Origin: Thermogutta terrifontis
GTDB taxonomy: Bacteria; Planctomycetota; Planctomycetia; Pirellulales; Thermoguttaceae
DNA length: 64,000 nt
Reading direction: 5' to 3'
NCBI RefSeq assembly: GCF_002277955.1
Contig: NZ_CP018477.1
Coordinates: 310,001-374,000 of the forward strand
Shown: piece by piece, positions 1 to 9,073 of the stretch
Position numbering within the stretch: position 1 is the first letter of the stretch
How the letters are laid out: each line of letters begins with the position of its first letter
Notes under the pieces: generated by a model
Told to the model about the DNA's origin: nothing
What the model saw: only the letters and a program-made list of their open reading frames with translations
Databases searched by the model: none
Made by a program: the position numbers and the translations under genes

Positions 1-242
1 TCGGTGATGCGGTTGAGGACCTCCGGAGGGATGGTGAGCTCGTTGAGCTGGACCACTGGCAGGTTGAACTGTTCCGCCAGCGCCTGGGCAAGCTGGTCCT
101 CGTTAATCAGACCCATCCGAATGGCAATCTGACCGAGAAGTTCCCCTTTGTGCTGTTTTTGCTCCTCAAGGAGCATTTCTAGCTGGGACTCCGTGATGAA
201 GCCCAGGTCCACGAGAATTTGACCGATCCGCCGAAGAGCCAT
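1..242 (-). CDS. Type II secretion/type IV pilus ATPase, N-terminal part (cut by window edge)
   Basis: The reverse strand opens with ATG at 242 and stays open to the window edge, giving 80 codons (MALRRIGQILVDLGFITESQ...). The reading resembles the MshEN domain at the N-terminus of GspE/PilB ATPases: an amphipathic helix, then a G-x-L-L-G-x-x-A-I-R-M-G-L-I-type element and an 'EQFNLPVVQL' strand, as in the N-terminus of the PilB-like gene at 1684-3402. An AGGACAAGCGG stretch before the ATG can serve as ribosome binding site. It is the third gene of a minus-strand run after the PilB-like gene and pilT. The ATPase core lies outside the window, so it could be a full GspE or a stand-alone MshEN-domain protein. 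Confidence 0.75.
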   Translation of the reverse strand, partial: MALRRIGQILVDLGFITESQLEMLLEEQKQHKGELLGQIAIRMGLINEDQLAQALAEQFNLPVVQLNELTIPPEVLNRIT

Positions 243-387
243 CCGCTTGTCCTGCTATCCTGCTATGCGTTTTCAGTTGACCAAATCGCCGACGAAGACA
301 ATCCCTGATCGGCCGGAAAGACTTATCTTCCCGGTCCACACTCTATCTTAGCCAGCCGTCGGTATTTATCCAAATGCCGATAACTGC

Positions 388-1527
388 TTATTTTCGCCCG
401 TTTTGGGCCATTTCCCGTTCCAGGCGCCGCCGGGCTTCCTCCTCGTCTTCGAGGATTCCCCGCTCGGCCGCCGCAATTCGCGCTGCCAGTTCATCCGGGC
501 TGTTAGCCCGGAGGAGGACTTCTTTCTTCTCGCAGATTCCATCCCGCCACAGCCGGAAGAGGTGATCATCCAGAAGCTGCATCCCCAGCTTGTGGCCGGT
601 TTGAATGGCCGAGTTGATTCGGTAAGTTTTATTCTCGCGGATGAGGTTTGCAATAGCGGGGGTCACCACGAGCATTTCGTAGGCCGCCACGCGTCCCCCA
701 CCAATCCGCGGCAGCAACTGCTGGGACAAAATGCCGATGATGGACGTCGAAAGCTGGGTTCGGATCTGCTCCTGCTGGTTGGTGGGAAAGACGTCAATGA
801 TTCGGTTGACCGTTCCCTGGGCCCCGGTCGTGTGCAAGGTGCCGAACACGATATGGCCTGTTTCGGCCGCTGTGATGGCGGCCTCGATGGTTTCCAGGTC
901 ACGCATTTCACCCACGAGGATGATGTCCGGGTCCTGTCGCAACGCCCGGCGGATGGCCTCTGCAAAGCTCGGCACGTCCACCCCCACTTCCCGCTGGTTC
1001 ACCGTGCATCGCTTGTGGGTGTGATAAAACTCGATGGGGTCTTCGATGGTGATGATGTGGTGATCCACGTTGTTATTCAGATAGTCGATGGCCGCCGCAA
1101 GAGTCGTCGACTTACCGGAGCCGGTTGGGCCGGTCACCAGGATCAGGCCCCGCGGCCGCATGATAAGCTCCTTGAAGACCGGCGGCGTGCCCAACTCCTC
1201 AAAAGACATCAACCGGTTGGGGATCTGCCGAAGCACCATCCCCACATAGCCCTTTTGCTTAAAGACCGACACCCGGAACCGGCACTTATCGCCGAAGGCG
1301 AAGCCGAAGTCGGATCCTCCCACCTCCTGGAGTTCCCGCTGGCACCGTTCGGGGGTGATACTCTTCATGAGGGCGACCGTGTCCTCAGGTTCGAGGACCT
1401 TGGTTTCCAGCCGCACCAGTCGGCCGTCAATGCGAAGAACAGGCGGCTGCCCCACGGTAATGTGAAGGTCACTTGCCTTCCGAGTGACTACGGTGTTGAG
1501 AAGCTTGTCGATTTGAAGCTGTGACAT
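388..1527 (-). CDS. pilT: Twitching motility/pilus retraction ATPase PilT
   Basis: This 379-residue protein is a hexameric cytoplasmic ATPase expected to drive type IV pilus retraction. The N-terminal PAS-like domain (about 1-110) is followed by a RecA-like core with Walker [10 protein letters not shown] (133-141), an Asp box around ITIEDPIEF (159-167), Walker [13 protein letters not shown] (199-210) and a His box [10 protein letters not shown] (224-233). It lacks the tetracysteine zinc motif present in the upstream PilB-like protein, as expected for PilT. Length is close to the usual 345-380. GAGGCGGGGT precedes the ATG. It lies 156 bp downstream of the PilB-like gene and upstream of a further secretion ATPase fragment, so the three probably form one pilus or secretion operon. 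Confidence 0.93.
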   Translation of the reverse strand: MSQLQIDKLLNTVVTRKASDLHITVGQPPVLRIDGRLVRLETKVLEPEDTVALMKSITPERCQRELQEVGGSDFGFAFGDKCRFRVSVFKQKGYVGMVLRQIPNRLMSFEELGTPPVFKELIMRPRGLILVTGPTGSGKSTTLAAAIDYLNNNVDHHIITIEDPIEFYHTHKRCTVNQREVGVDVPSFAEAIRRALRQDPDIILVGEMRDLETIEAAITAAETGHIVFGTLHTTGAQGTVNRIIDVFPTNQQEQIRTQLSTSIIGILSQQLLPRIGGGRVAAYEMLVVTPAIANLIRENKTYRINSAIQTGHKLGMQLLDDHLFRLWRDGICEKKEVLLRANSPDELAARIAAAERGILEDEEEARRRLEREMAQNGRK

Positions 1528-1683
1528 ACCCCGCCTCGATTCTTAAAAGGTACCTGGTAATTTGACTGGCCCTGTTGAACCACAGCACCGACACAACCCT
1601 CCCCCGACGAATTATTCTGCCGCCCGATACCACAGAATGCGGTAACACTCCAAACCAGCGGCGCTGTGAGCGCTGATGGGAAA

Positions 1684-3402
1684 TCAGCGGAGTTCTTCCT
1701 CCGGACGAGCCACCGAGAGCAACTCTTCCAAGGTTGTCTTTCCCTTGAGAACTTTCTGGAGTCCGTCCATGTAGAGGGTCTTCATCCCCTCCTGGATGGC
1801 TACACGGCGGATTTCTGCTACGGGGGCGTTCTTAAACGTAAGTTCCCGAATCTTCGGGGACATGATCATCAATTCGAAGATGCCCATCCGACCGCGGTAG
1901 CCCGTGCCGTTACAGCGGCTGCATCCTTTGCCTCGGTAGAAGGTAGCGCCGGCCATCATTTCGGGGGTCACGCCAGCCATCTCCAGGACGGCATCGCTGG
2001 GCTGATAGGGTTGCTTGCACTGCTCGCACACGACCCGCACGAGCCGCTGCGCCATGATCGCCACAACGCTGCTTGCCACCAGATAGGCGGGGACCCCCAT
2101 ATCGATCAAGCGTGTAATGGAACTGGGCGCATCGTTCGTATGTAGCGTACTAAAAACGAGGTGTCCAGTCAAAGACGCCTGAATACCCATCTGGGCAGTC
2201 TCCAGGTCGCGCATCTCGCCGACCAGGATCACGTTCGGCGCCTGCCGCAGCATGGCGCGAATGACCCGCGCGAAATCCAGTCCAATCTCGTGCTTGATCT
2301 CCACCTGATTGATCCCCGGCAGGTAGTACTCCACGGGGTCCTCCGCGGTGATGATCTTGCGGTCGGGAGTATTCAGCTCGTTGAGGGCCGCATACAGGGT
2401 GGTCGTCTTCCCCGAACCGGTGGGTCCCGTCACCAAAATAATTCCGTTCGGCCGCTTGATGAGTTGTTTGAATTTGACGTAATCTTCTTCGGAAAATCCC
2501 AGTTGGCGCAAGCCAATTTTGATATTGTCTTTGTCCAAAATCCGCATAACCACAGCTTGACCCCACGTGCTGGGGAGGATGCTCACCCGCAGGTCAAGCT
2601 GCTTCTCGCCAATGTTCATCTTGATACGACCGTCCTGCGGCCGACGCCGCTCGGCGATGTCCATCTTGGCGAGAATTTTGATGCGTGACAGAATAGCACC
2701 GAGCAAACGGCGGGGGGCATTATCCCGCTCGACGAGGTATCCGTCAATCCGGTAGCGGATGCGAACGCGGTCCTCGAACGGTTCAATATGGATATCCGAC
2801 GCCCGAAGCTGCACCGCCTCCGAAATAATCAGGTGTACCAACCGCACGACGGGAGCACTCGACTCGTCCACGTCCTGTACGGTCCCCACGTCGGTATCCA
2901 CCTGAGTGAAGTCGATCGCCGTGTCTGTCACTTCGGTGATCATCGTGTCACGGCTCTCGCCTGACGTCTGGCCGTAATAGCGGTTGATCGCCTCCTGAAT
3001 TGCTTCTCGGGGCGCCAGGCAAATCTCAATGCGCTTGTTGAGAATAAAGCGCAGCTTATCGAACGTGGCAAAGTCGTCGGGATCGCTGACCGCCACCTTG
3101 AGCTGGCCATCTTCCTCAGCCACGGGAATCACCACATTCTCACGGGCCACCGATTCCGGCACCTGCTCAATGACATGCGGCGGAATGGACGTACGAGACA
3201 GGTCGATGTACTGGAGGCCATGCTGTTCGGCGAGAACTTTCATAACCTCCTCGCCGCTGGCGTATCCCAGGCGGACGAGAGCATCCGGTAATTTCATGCC
3301 GGACTGGGCTGCCAATTCGCGGGCCTCTTCGAGCTGGTCGGCACTCACGATGCCCCGTTGGACGAGCAAGTCGGTGTAATCGGCACGGCGTTTCACGGCC
3401 AT
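1684..3402 (-). CDS. pilB: GspE/PilB-type assembly ATPase
   Basis: The 572-residue protein has the PilB/GspE layout: an N-terminal MshEN domain (about 1-140), a linker, an N2 domain with the ASDIHIEP motif (201-208), Walker A GPTGSGKT (326-333), Asp box ITAEDPVEYY (351-360), Walker [14 protein letters not shown] (390-402), a His box GHLVFSTLHTND, and two zinc-binding Cys pairs (C459/C462 and C494/C497) that separate PilB/GspE from PilT. It should power pilin or pseudopilin polymerisation at the inner membrane. GGGAGGCTTGTCCC before the ATG is a strong ribosome binding site. Sequence alone does not separate pilus assembly from type II secretion; the adjacent pilT favours a pilus, while the GspG-like protein at 12907 is consistent with secretion. 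Confidence 0.92.
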   Translation of the reverse strand: MAVKRRADYTDLLVQRGIVSADQLEEARELAAQSGMKLPDALVRLGYASGEEVMKVLAEQHGLQYIDLSRTSIPPHVIEQVPESVARENVVIPVAEEDGQLKVAVSDPDDFATFDKLRFILNKRIEICLAPREAIQEAINRYYGQTSGESRDTMITEVTDTAIDFTQVDTDVGTVQDVDESSAPVVRLVHLIISEAVQLRASDIHIEPFEDRVRIRYRIDGYLVERDNAPRRLLGAILSRIKILAKMDIAERRRPQDGRIKMNIGEKQLDLRVSILPSTWGQAVVMRILDKDNIKIGLRQLGFSEEDYVKFKQLIKRPNGIILVTGPTGSGKTTTLYAALNELNTPDRKIITAEDPVEYYLPGINQVEIKHEIGLDFARVIRAMLRQAPNVILVGEMRDLETAQMGIQASLTGHLVFSTLHTNDAPSSITRLIDMGVPAYLVASSVVAIMAQRLVRVVCEQCKQPYQPSDAVLEMAGVTPEMMAGATFYRGKGCSRCNGTGYRGRMGIFELMIMSPKIRELTFKNAPVAEIRRVAIQEGMKTLYMDGLQKVLKGKTTLEELLSVARPEEELR

Positions 3403-3589
3403 GGGACAAGCCTCCCAAATTGGAATAGGTCTGGACTATATTTTCAGAACTCCCCATTTCCACGGTACCCGTCGGCATTGTTCATGTCAACAACGAGACG
3501 TAACAAAATCCGCCAGGACATGCCGACTGACAATTGCCGCCAGGAAACGCAGTTGAACGGCCGACGTGAAAGTTGGCCGCTTCCACCGG

Positions 3590-4330
3590 ACGCATGGGAG
3601 GAGCGGCTTCCACCCGGCCGGTCACACGTTTTCATCCGGATCGACGGCAGGGTTGTGAAGGCTAAAGCCTTCACCGAAAAGCGGCTATAAATCGCCGCAC
3701 TCCAAGGAGTGCGGGGCTTTAGCCCCGCTTTCATCGCGGGACTTCAGTTCTGGCTAAACATCAATGAATGATCCAACGTCAAACGACGGACCTGACAGGC
3801 AGGTCCCTCCGACGGATCTTTCGGAGGGGCACGCTTGTCGTGCCCCATGAAGCGGCATGGTTTATCCAGCGTCGGAAAAGCGGACCGTGGAATGCGTCCT
3901 TCCATTGGATGGATTGGAGGAACGGCTTCCACCCGGCCGGTCGAACGTTTCCATTCGGATCGACGGCAGGATTGTGAAGGCTAAAGCCTTCACCGAAAAG
4001 CGGCGATAAATCGCCGCACTCCATGGAGTGCGGGGCTTTAGCCCCGCTTTCATCGCGGGACTTCAGTCCCCGGTGAAAGGCGATGGACGATCGAACATTG
4101 AACGACGGACCTGACAGGCAGGTCCCTCCGACGGATCTTTCGGAGTGGCACGCTTGTCGTGCCCGGTGAAGCGGCATGAGTCATCAATCGGTGTTCATCG
4201 GACCCGACAAGCGGGTCCCTCCGGAAAAGGGCGCTGCGATGGCGTAGGGGCGATTCATGAATCGCCCCGAAAATACATTCACCAGGGCCAAACGGCATGT
4301 CGGTCGGGGCAATTCATTAATTGCCCCTTC
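3590..4330 (-). repeat. Palindromic mosaic repeat cluster R1
   Basis: Two tandem passes of the palindrome mosaic lie between the divergent pilB-like and rpmG genes, in the orientation that reads ACAAG-loop hairpins on the plus strand. Visible units are GTGAAGGCTAAAGCCTTCAC, GCGGCGATAAATCGCCGC, the GCACTCCATGGAGTGC palindrome, the GCGGGGCT/AGCCCCGC stem, the GGGACT/AGTCCC stem, the GACCTG/CAGGTC hairpin and a GGGGCGATTC/GAATCGCCCC palindrome near 4250. A long linker beginning near 3595 recurs near 3918 almost unchanged. One palindrome centre is mutated at 3701 (CCAAGG instead of CCATGG). All open frames here are by-products of the repeats. Confidence 0.9.
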
Positions 4331-4387
4331 CGTCCAAGGTGCCGCCAAATACTCTCTAGAGCCGGGTCGGCCACCAAGGACCCGGCA

Positions 4388-4416
4388 TTACTCAATTCGT
4401 CGCTGGCGGGTACAAT
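4388..4416 (+). promoter_or_regulatory. Candidate sigma70-type promoter for rpmG
   Basis: TTACTC and TACAAT are separated by 17 bp. The element lies just past repeat cluster R1 and about 158 bp before the rpmG start, leaving a long leader. This is pattern matching only. Confidence 0.35.
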
Positions 4417-4573
4417 AATCGTTTTCGAGCAACTCAGCAGTTTCGGCGGAGACCGACCAGCCGATCTGTCCACGGGCGTGGCACAGCCGAGTAGCGGTCA
4501 CCGTACTGGCATTCGGGGTGCCCGGCTTCGAAAGGCTGGTGATGCGAACATCTTGAAAGCGAGAGGTTGAACG

Positions 4574-4744
4574 ATGGCCAAAGGCGGAAAAAAGAAGAAA
4601 GCAGAGGTTGTCTTCTTGGTGTGTGAAGAGACGAACGACTACAATTACGCTCTGCGACGCAAGCCTGGTGGCGAAAAGCTCCGTCTTAAGAAATTTTGCC
4701 CTCGTTGCCGGCGGCACACCTGGCACGTTGAAAAGAAGAAGTGA
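4574..4744 (+). CDS. rpmG: 50S ribosomal protein L33
   Basis: The 56-residue basic protein aligns with L33: a VVFLVCEETNDYNY strand region, a basic middle and the FCPRCRRHTWHVEKKK tail with the C-terminal CxxC and HT signature. It belongs to the large ribosomal subunit near the E site. The first zinc-binding pair of C+ L33 (CxxC) is reduced here to a single Cys (VCEE) while the second pair is intact, so zinc binding is doubtful. It begins with an MAKGGKKKK lysine-rich extension. Its stop lies 79 bp before recJ on the same strand. Short length is normal for the family. Confidence 0.93.
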   Translation: MAKGGKKKKAEVVFLVCEETNDYNYALRRKPGGEKLRLKKFCPRCRRHTWHVEKKK

Positions 4745-4823
4745 AAATGGTGTGGCCTCGGACCCGCCGCTGTGATTGTCCCTTTCGTGGGGATTTCTCA
4801 GGCTGGAATGAGGAGCCGGGGCG

Positions 4824-6572
4824 ATGAAAAAGCGTTGGCGGATTCAGCCGCACGACCAGGGGGCGGTTGCAGACCTTGCGCGTCGAGTTGGCGTCCCGGC
4901 CGTCATCGCCCAACTTCTTCTCTGCCGTGGTATCCGCGATCCGGAAGCCGCGGAGCGATTTCTCTCACCTACCCTGCACAGGTTGCGGCCTCCTGAGTTG
5001 TTGCCGGACTGCGAGAAGGCGGCCGATCTCCTTTGGGCGGATATTCAGGCGGGCCGCCGGATTGCTGTCTACGGCGATTACGATGCCGACGGCATCACGG
5101 GCACCGCGATCCTGTGGAAGTGTTTGAAACTCCTTGGGGCCGATGTGAAGTACTACGTCCCCAGCCGGTTGGAAGAGGGCTACGGGCTGAACACCGCTGC
5201 GCTGGAGCAGTTGGCTGGCCGGGGAGTGAAAACGGTTGTCACCGTGGACTGCGGGGTGACAGCACGGGAGGAAGTGGCCCACGCCCGTCGGCTGGGTATG
5301 GAAGTGATCATTACCGACCACCACGAACCCGGACCGGATTGGCCGGAGGCGGCCGCCATTGTCCATCCTCGGGCGGCGGGGGGTGCGTATCCGTTTCCCT
5401 GGCTAAGCGGGGCGGGCGTGGCCTTCAAGTTGGCCTGGGCTCTGGCTCGCAGGGCGGGAAATGGAAAGCGGGCGAGTGCCCCATTGAGGGACTTCCTTGT
5501 CGAAGCGGTGGGCCTGGGGGCCGTCGGAACTGTGGCCGATGTCGTGCCCCTCAATGATGAGAATCGGATCTTCGTCCATTACGGATGCACGACGAGTTTG
5601 CGGCAGCGGGTTCCCCTCGGGCTTTCGCTCCTTCAGCAAGTCACACCCGCGGGAAAGAATGGACGGACGGACAGCGAATGGATTGCCTTTCAGCTCGCGC
5701 CGCGGATCAACGCGGTGGGCCGACTGGGCCAGGCCGCCCTCGCCGTGGAACTGCTCATCACGGAGGAGCCCGCCCGTGCGGAGGAACTCGCCCGATATAT
5801 CAACGGCCTCAATGACCAGCGAAAATCTATCGAGCAGAGCATCTATCTCAAAGCGCTGCGGCAGATTAAGGAGACGTGCGATCCCGAGAATGACCCGGCA
5901 TTTGTCCTGGCAGATACCGACTGGCATCAGGGAGTGATCGGGATCGTGGCCGGGAGACTGGCCGAAAAATTTCATCGGCCGGTAATTCTCATTGCGCTCA
6001 ACAAGACCCGCAGTAGACCTGCGGTGGGGTCCGGACGGAGCGTTCCCGGGCTGCATCTTCAGCAGGCTTTGGCGGCGTGTGCTCACCACCTGGAAAGATT
6101 TGGGGGGCATTCCCAGGCGGCGGGGCTCAGTATCGAAGAGGATCGCATCGCTGCCTTCCGACATGAATTCTGCCAGTATGTGGCCGAACATTTCGATGCC
6201 GCCAGCAATCCGCCCGAGATAGAAATCGATGGCCAGTTTCCTCTTGGGGTATTCACCCTCGATGTGGTGGAACAAATCGAGCGGCTGGCGCCATTCGGCG
6301 AAGGCAATCCCCGGCCGGTCCTGTGCTGCGAGAATGTCACGCTGGTGGAATCACCCCGGGCGGTGGGAAAAGGTGAGCAGCACCTTATCTTCCGCGTGGA
6401 GCACTGCGGGACGGTTATGCGGGCGGTGGCCTTTGGAGCAGGGGAGCGGATCGCCGAGTTGCCTGTCGGTCAGCCCTTTGATCTGGCGTTCCGCCCTGTC
6501 ATCACCGAGTTTCAAGGTCAACGACGGGTCGAACTCCATGTGGTGGACTGGCGTCGGCCTGAGGAACGCTGA
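4824..6572 (+). CDS. recJ: Single-stranded-DNA-specific exonuclease RecJ
   Basis: The 582-residue protein is a 5'-3' ssDNA exonuclease of the DHH superfamily, used in recombination repair and mismatch repair. Motif GDYDADG (84-90) supplies metal-binding Asp residues, VDCGVT (141-146) follows, and the family-defining DHH triad is at 165-167 in IITDHHEPG. The DHHA1 domain is marked by GRSVPGLHL and the GGHSQAAGLSI motif, and a C-terminal OB-like domain runs to the end. Length matches bacterial RecJ (about 570-580). GGAGCCGGGGCG precedes the ATG. It is probably co-oriented with rpmG by chance rather than by function, because there is no other repair gene beside it. Confidence 0.94.
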   Translation: MKKRWRIQPHDQGAVADLARRVGVPAVIAQLLLCRGIRDPEAAERFLSPTLHRLRPPELLPDCEKAADLLWADIQAGRRIAVYGDYDADGITGTAILWKCLKLLGADVKYYVPSRLEEGYGLNTAALEQLAGRGVKTVVTVDCGVTAREEVAHARRLGMEVIITDHHEPGPDWPEAAAIVHPRAAGGAYPFPWLSGAGVAFKLAWALARRAGNGKRASAPLRDFLVEAVGLGAVGTVADVVPLNDENRIFVHYGCTTSLRQRVPLGLSLLQQVTPAGKNGRTDSEWIAFQLAPRINAVGRLGQAALAVELLITEEPARAEELARYINGLNDQRKSIEQSIYLKALRQIKETCDPENDPAFVLADTDWHQGVIGIVAGRLAEKFHRPVILIALNKTRSRPAVGSGRSVPGLHLQQALAACAHHLERFGGHSQAAGLSIEEDRIAAFRHEFCQYVAEHFDAASNPPEIEIDGQFPLGVFTLDVVEQIERLAPFGEGNPRPVLCCENVTLVESPRAVGKGEQHLIFRVEHCGTVMRAVAFGAGERIAELPVGQPFDLAFRPVITEFQGQRRVELHVVDWRRPEER

Positions 6573-7081
6573 TAGACGGGCCCATCTGTCTGGCAATTCG
6601 TCGAAACGGCCGTTGCCCGGCAAGGTGTCTGAAGTTTCGTCCGACCGACCATCCCCATTTTGCAAAAAACCATGACATGCCCACGAGCGCAGTGTTTTGT
6701 GGGGGCGATTCATGAATCGGCCCAAAATACCGTCATCAGTGCCAAACGGCATGTCGGTCGGTCATGTGGGCGACGTTTTTGGGCTGGTTGCCCCAGGCAC
6801 ACTCATGGTAGGATGACCGACAGTTCCACGCCACACGACAAAAAAGAGGTCGTTTTCTGAGACGTCCCCCAGGCAGAATCATCCGCTTTGGAGCTTGACG
6901 AGCGGGGTTTGGGATGTCGAATTGACAAGGTGGCACGCCGGGGAAACTCAAACCACGTGTGCATCGTGGTCGGGCACGTGGCCCAAGCAGCCGACCGCCG
7001 AACAGCCGATCGTTTGGATTCGCTCTGGCGGAGCCATGGTGCGTACACTATATTAGCGGAGTTTTAGGAGGTTGCGGCAAG
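6573..7081. other. Intergenic region recJ to anti-sigma gene
   Basis: About 500 bp without a supported gene. A small piece of the palindromic mosaic lies at 6700-6760 and is listed separately. The remainder shows no recognisable RNA gene. A TATATT near 7050 could be a -10 element but no convincing -35 partner was found. The last 15 bases carry a strong AGGAGGT ribosome binding site for the mini-ORF that follows. Confidence 0.5.
6700..6760. repeat. Palindromic mosaic fragment R2
   Basis: A single GGGGCGATTC/GAATC palindrome is followed by the linker also seen at 4270-4310, 26905-26940 and 33740-33775 ending in CAAACGGCATGTCGGT. It is an isolated remnant of the larger clusters; its right arm has decayed (GGCCC instead of GCCCC). 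Confidence 0.7.
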
Positions 7082-7126
7082 ATGGATAATCGCGATTTCG
7101 GTAACAAAAGAACGCGGCCCAAATGA
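7082..7126 (+). CDS. 14-codon leader ORF overlapping the anti-sigma gene
   Basis: ATG at 7082 is preceded by TAGGAGGTTGCGGCAAG, the best Shine-Dalgarno sequence near this locus, with normal spacing. The frame reads MDNRDFGNKRTRPK and stops at TGA 7124-7126. This stop overlaps the ATG at 7123 (ATGA) and the next ATG at 7126 (TGATG), the start candidates of the kinase-fold gene, neither of which has its own clear ribosome binding site. The arrangement suggests translational coupling. The peptide has no recognisable function and could be a purely regulatory leader. Confidence 0.45.
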   Translation: MDNRDFGNKRTRPK

Positions 7127-7614
7127 TGGCCTCCTCCGATACCCTCGATTGGAGCGAACAGATCGTGATCGCGAGCACATGCGAGGATGCACAGCGCGTG
7201 ATCGGGCGGATTCTTGACGAACTGCGTCAGGCCGGCTGGCATCAGGACGACATCTTTGCTGTCCATCTTGCCCTGGAAGAATCCCTCAGCAACGCGATTA
7301 AACACGGCAATCGCGGGGATCCCCGCAAAAAGGTGACGATCAGTTACCGTTTGTATCCCCACAAGATAGACCTTCAGGTGGCAGACGAGGGCCAGGGGTT
7401 TGATCCTGCGGCTGTACCCGACCCCACCTTGCCGGAGAATATCAACTCCACGAGCGGCCGGGGGCTTTGCCTCATCCGCGGGTTTATGGATCGCGTGCTT
7501 TTCAAGGAAGGAGGCCGGGTGATTTGGATGGAGCGCTGTCGGCACCATGGAACAACCGAAGGGCCGGTAGCGGAGAACCGTCCACAGAGCAACCGGACTC
7601 GCCCGGCATGTTGA
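7123..7614 (+). CDS. RsbW-like anti-sigma factor/serine kinase, HATPase domain
   Basis: The 163-residue protein is a single GHKL ATPase domain of the anti-sigma/serine-threonine kinase type (HATPase_c_2). The N box is EESLSNAIKHGN (about 52-63), the G1 box VADEGQGFDP and the G2 box SGRGLCLIRGFMD, all intact. Such proteins bind or phosphorylate partners such as STAS-domain anti-anti-sigma factors in partner-switch pathways, but no STAS or PP2C gene is adjacent. The last 25 residues are polar and probably disordered. Starts at 7123 and 7126 are equally possible; both overlap the stop of the leader ORF. Repeat cluster R3 begins 48 bp after the stop. Confidence 0.85.
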   Translation: MMASSDTLDWSEQIVIASTCEDAQRVIGRILDELRQAGWHQDDIFAVHLALEESLSNAIKHGNRGDPRKKVTISYRLYPHKIDLQVADEGQGFDPAAVPDPTLPENINSTSGRGLCLIRGFMDRVLFKEGGRVIWMERCRHHGTTEGPVAENRPQSNRTRPAC

Positions 7615-7661
7615 AACGCGGATACCCCGCGGTACCAAATCTTTTATGGATTGGCAGCATC

Positions 7662-8425
7662 TCGGGGGGACCTTTTCCGGAGAGTCGTGCTTGTCGGGTC
7701 CGCCTCTCGGAGGGACTTTCTTGTCGGGTCCAGCGAACACCGAATGATGACCCATTCCCCTTTCACCGGGCACGACGAGCGTGCCCCTCCGACCTATCGG
7801 AGGGACCAGCTTGTCAGGTCCGTTTGTCAACATTCGATGTTCCATTGGCCTTCGGCGGGGACTGAAGTCCCGCGCCGAAAGCGGGGCTAAAGCCCCGCAC
7901 TTCATGGAGTGCGGCGATTCATCGCCGCTTTTCGGTGAAGGCTTTAGCCTTCACAATCTTGGCGTTTGCGGTGTTTTGCCGCAGCCACCGAAGCTCTCCC
8001 ATGGTAGGGGCAATTCATGAATTGCCCCTACCGCATACGGAGGGACCTGCTTGTCGGGTCCAGCGAAACACCGATTGATGGCCCATCGCCTTTCACCGGG
8101 CACGACGAGCGTGCCCCTCCGACCTATCGGAGGGACGTGCTTGTCACGTCCGCCGTGCAACGTTCGATCATCCATTGCCTCTCATCGGGGACTGAAGTCC
8201 CGCGCCGAAAGCGGTGCTAAAGCCCCGCACTCCACAACTCGGAGGGACCTGCTTGTCGGGTCCAGCGAACACCGATTGATGGCCCATCGCCTTTCACCGG
8301 GCACGAGAAGCGTGCCCCTCCGACCTATCGGAGGGACCTGCTTGTCAGGTCCGTTCGTCAACGCTGGAAACATCCATTTCGTCTTCGTCATGTCGGATAG
8401 GACGAGCGTGCCCGGCCGACGTGGC
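7662..8425 (+). repeat. Palindromic mosaic repeat cluster R3
   Basis: This plus-oriented cluster holds at least six CTTGT- or ACAAG-loop hairpins. One is GGACCTG-CTTGT-CAGGTCC at 8334-8352. Also present are two GGGACT/AGTCCC stems, the GCGGGGCT/AGCCCCGC stem, a fused D-E junction near 7900 lacking the NcoI-type centre (CACTTCATGGAGTGC), GCGGCGAT/ATCGCCGC, the GTGAAGGC/GCCTTCAC stem, and a perfect 28-bp palindrome at 8004-8031 with arms GTAGGGGCAATTC and GAATTGCCCCTAC. The same linker (GATTGATGGCCCATCGCC) occurs twice. Confidence 0.92.
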
Positions 8426-8674
8426 CCTGGCCAAAAGGCTGGTCTGCCCATACACTTAAACGTTCGCGCACGTTTGGAAGTGGTTGATCAAAAAAGCTGC
8501 ACCTGCCCAGGGATTATTGAGAATTCAACCACAGTCTCGAGACAGGGAACGCGGAAGCGACCCGGCGGTATACAATGGGAACAGACGTCCATGGACGCCG
8601 GGAGGAATTCGATTATCACAGGGCTTAAAAGATTTTTTCCGTTGGTTGGACACCGCACACAACTTTGGAGGACA

Positions 8675-9016
8675 ATGATGGTCAGTGTGGATGAAATGTA
8701 CGATCAGGCGATTGAGCTTCAGCAGAAAGGTGATCTGGACGGAGCCATTCAGAAGCTCCACGAACTGCTGGAGACGGACCCCAATTACGCGCTGGCGCAT
8801 GCGGCCCTGAGTGTTTTCTACAGCAAACGCGAAGAGCATGAGAAGGCCGTGGAGCATGCCCGCAAAGTCTGCGAGCTGGAACCTGAAGACCCCTTCAGTT
8901 TTGTAGCGCTGAGTTTGATCTGCCAGAAGGCGGGCTTGATCGCAGAAGCAGAAGAAGCCATGTGGCATGCTCGACAGGCTCAGGTGGCCGCTATTCAAAA
9001 GCGGTACGCACAATGA
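8675..9016 (+). CDS. Small tetratricopeptide repeat protein
   Basis: From ATG 8675 this encodes 113 residues forming about three TPR helix pairs: DEMYDQAIELQQKGDLDGAI, then NYALAHAALSVFYSKREEHE, then DPFSFVALSLICQKAGLIAE. There is no signal peptide, so a cytoplasmic scaffold role is likely; partner unknown. TTTGGAGGACA gives a good ribosome binding site immediately before the ATG pair at 8675/8678. The open frame extends upstream to 8051 but that part only reads through repeat cluster R3, so the later start is chosen. The leader (8426-8674) contains an AAACGT/ACGTTT inverted repeat at 8458-8475 and a TACAAT at 8571. Confidence 0.82.
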   Translation: MMVSVDEMYDQAIELQQKGDLDGAIQKLHELLETDPNYALAHAALSVFYSKREEHEKAVEHARKVCELEPEDPFSFVALSLICQKAGLIAEAEEAMWHARQAQVAAIQKRYAQ

Positions 9017-9073
9017 GCGACGGACTGTGAAGTCGGTTCACGACGCCGATGGCACCACGGGCTGAGTGGGGAA

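Noticed and set aside
403-1524. 373-codon plus-strand frame
   Set aside because: Antisense shadow of pilT; the minus-strand product has all ATPase motifs.
3768-4053. Recurring 'MECGDLSPLFGEGFSLH'-type and 'RARQACPS'-type open frames in all clusters (also 7781-8020, 37256-37948, 41339-41695, 46459-46857 and others)
   Set aside because: They translate the palindromic mosaic, appear in several frames and both strands, lack ribosome binding sites and stop at cluster ends. They are annotation artefacts.
4381-4573. tRNA gene before rpmG
   Set aside because: A GGCTTCGAAAGGC stretch hints at a T arm, but no acceptor stem or cloverleaf can be drawn.
8051-8674. N-terminal extension of the TPR protein frame
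   Set aside because: The extension reads only repeat cluster R3 and the leader; a strong ribosome binding site directly precedes ATG 8675.
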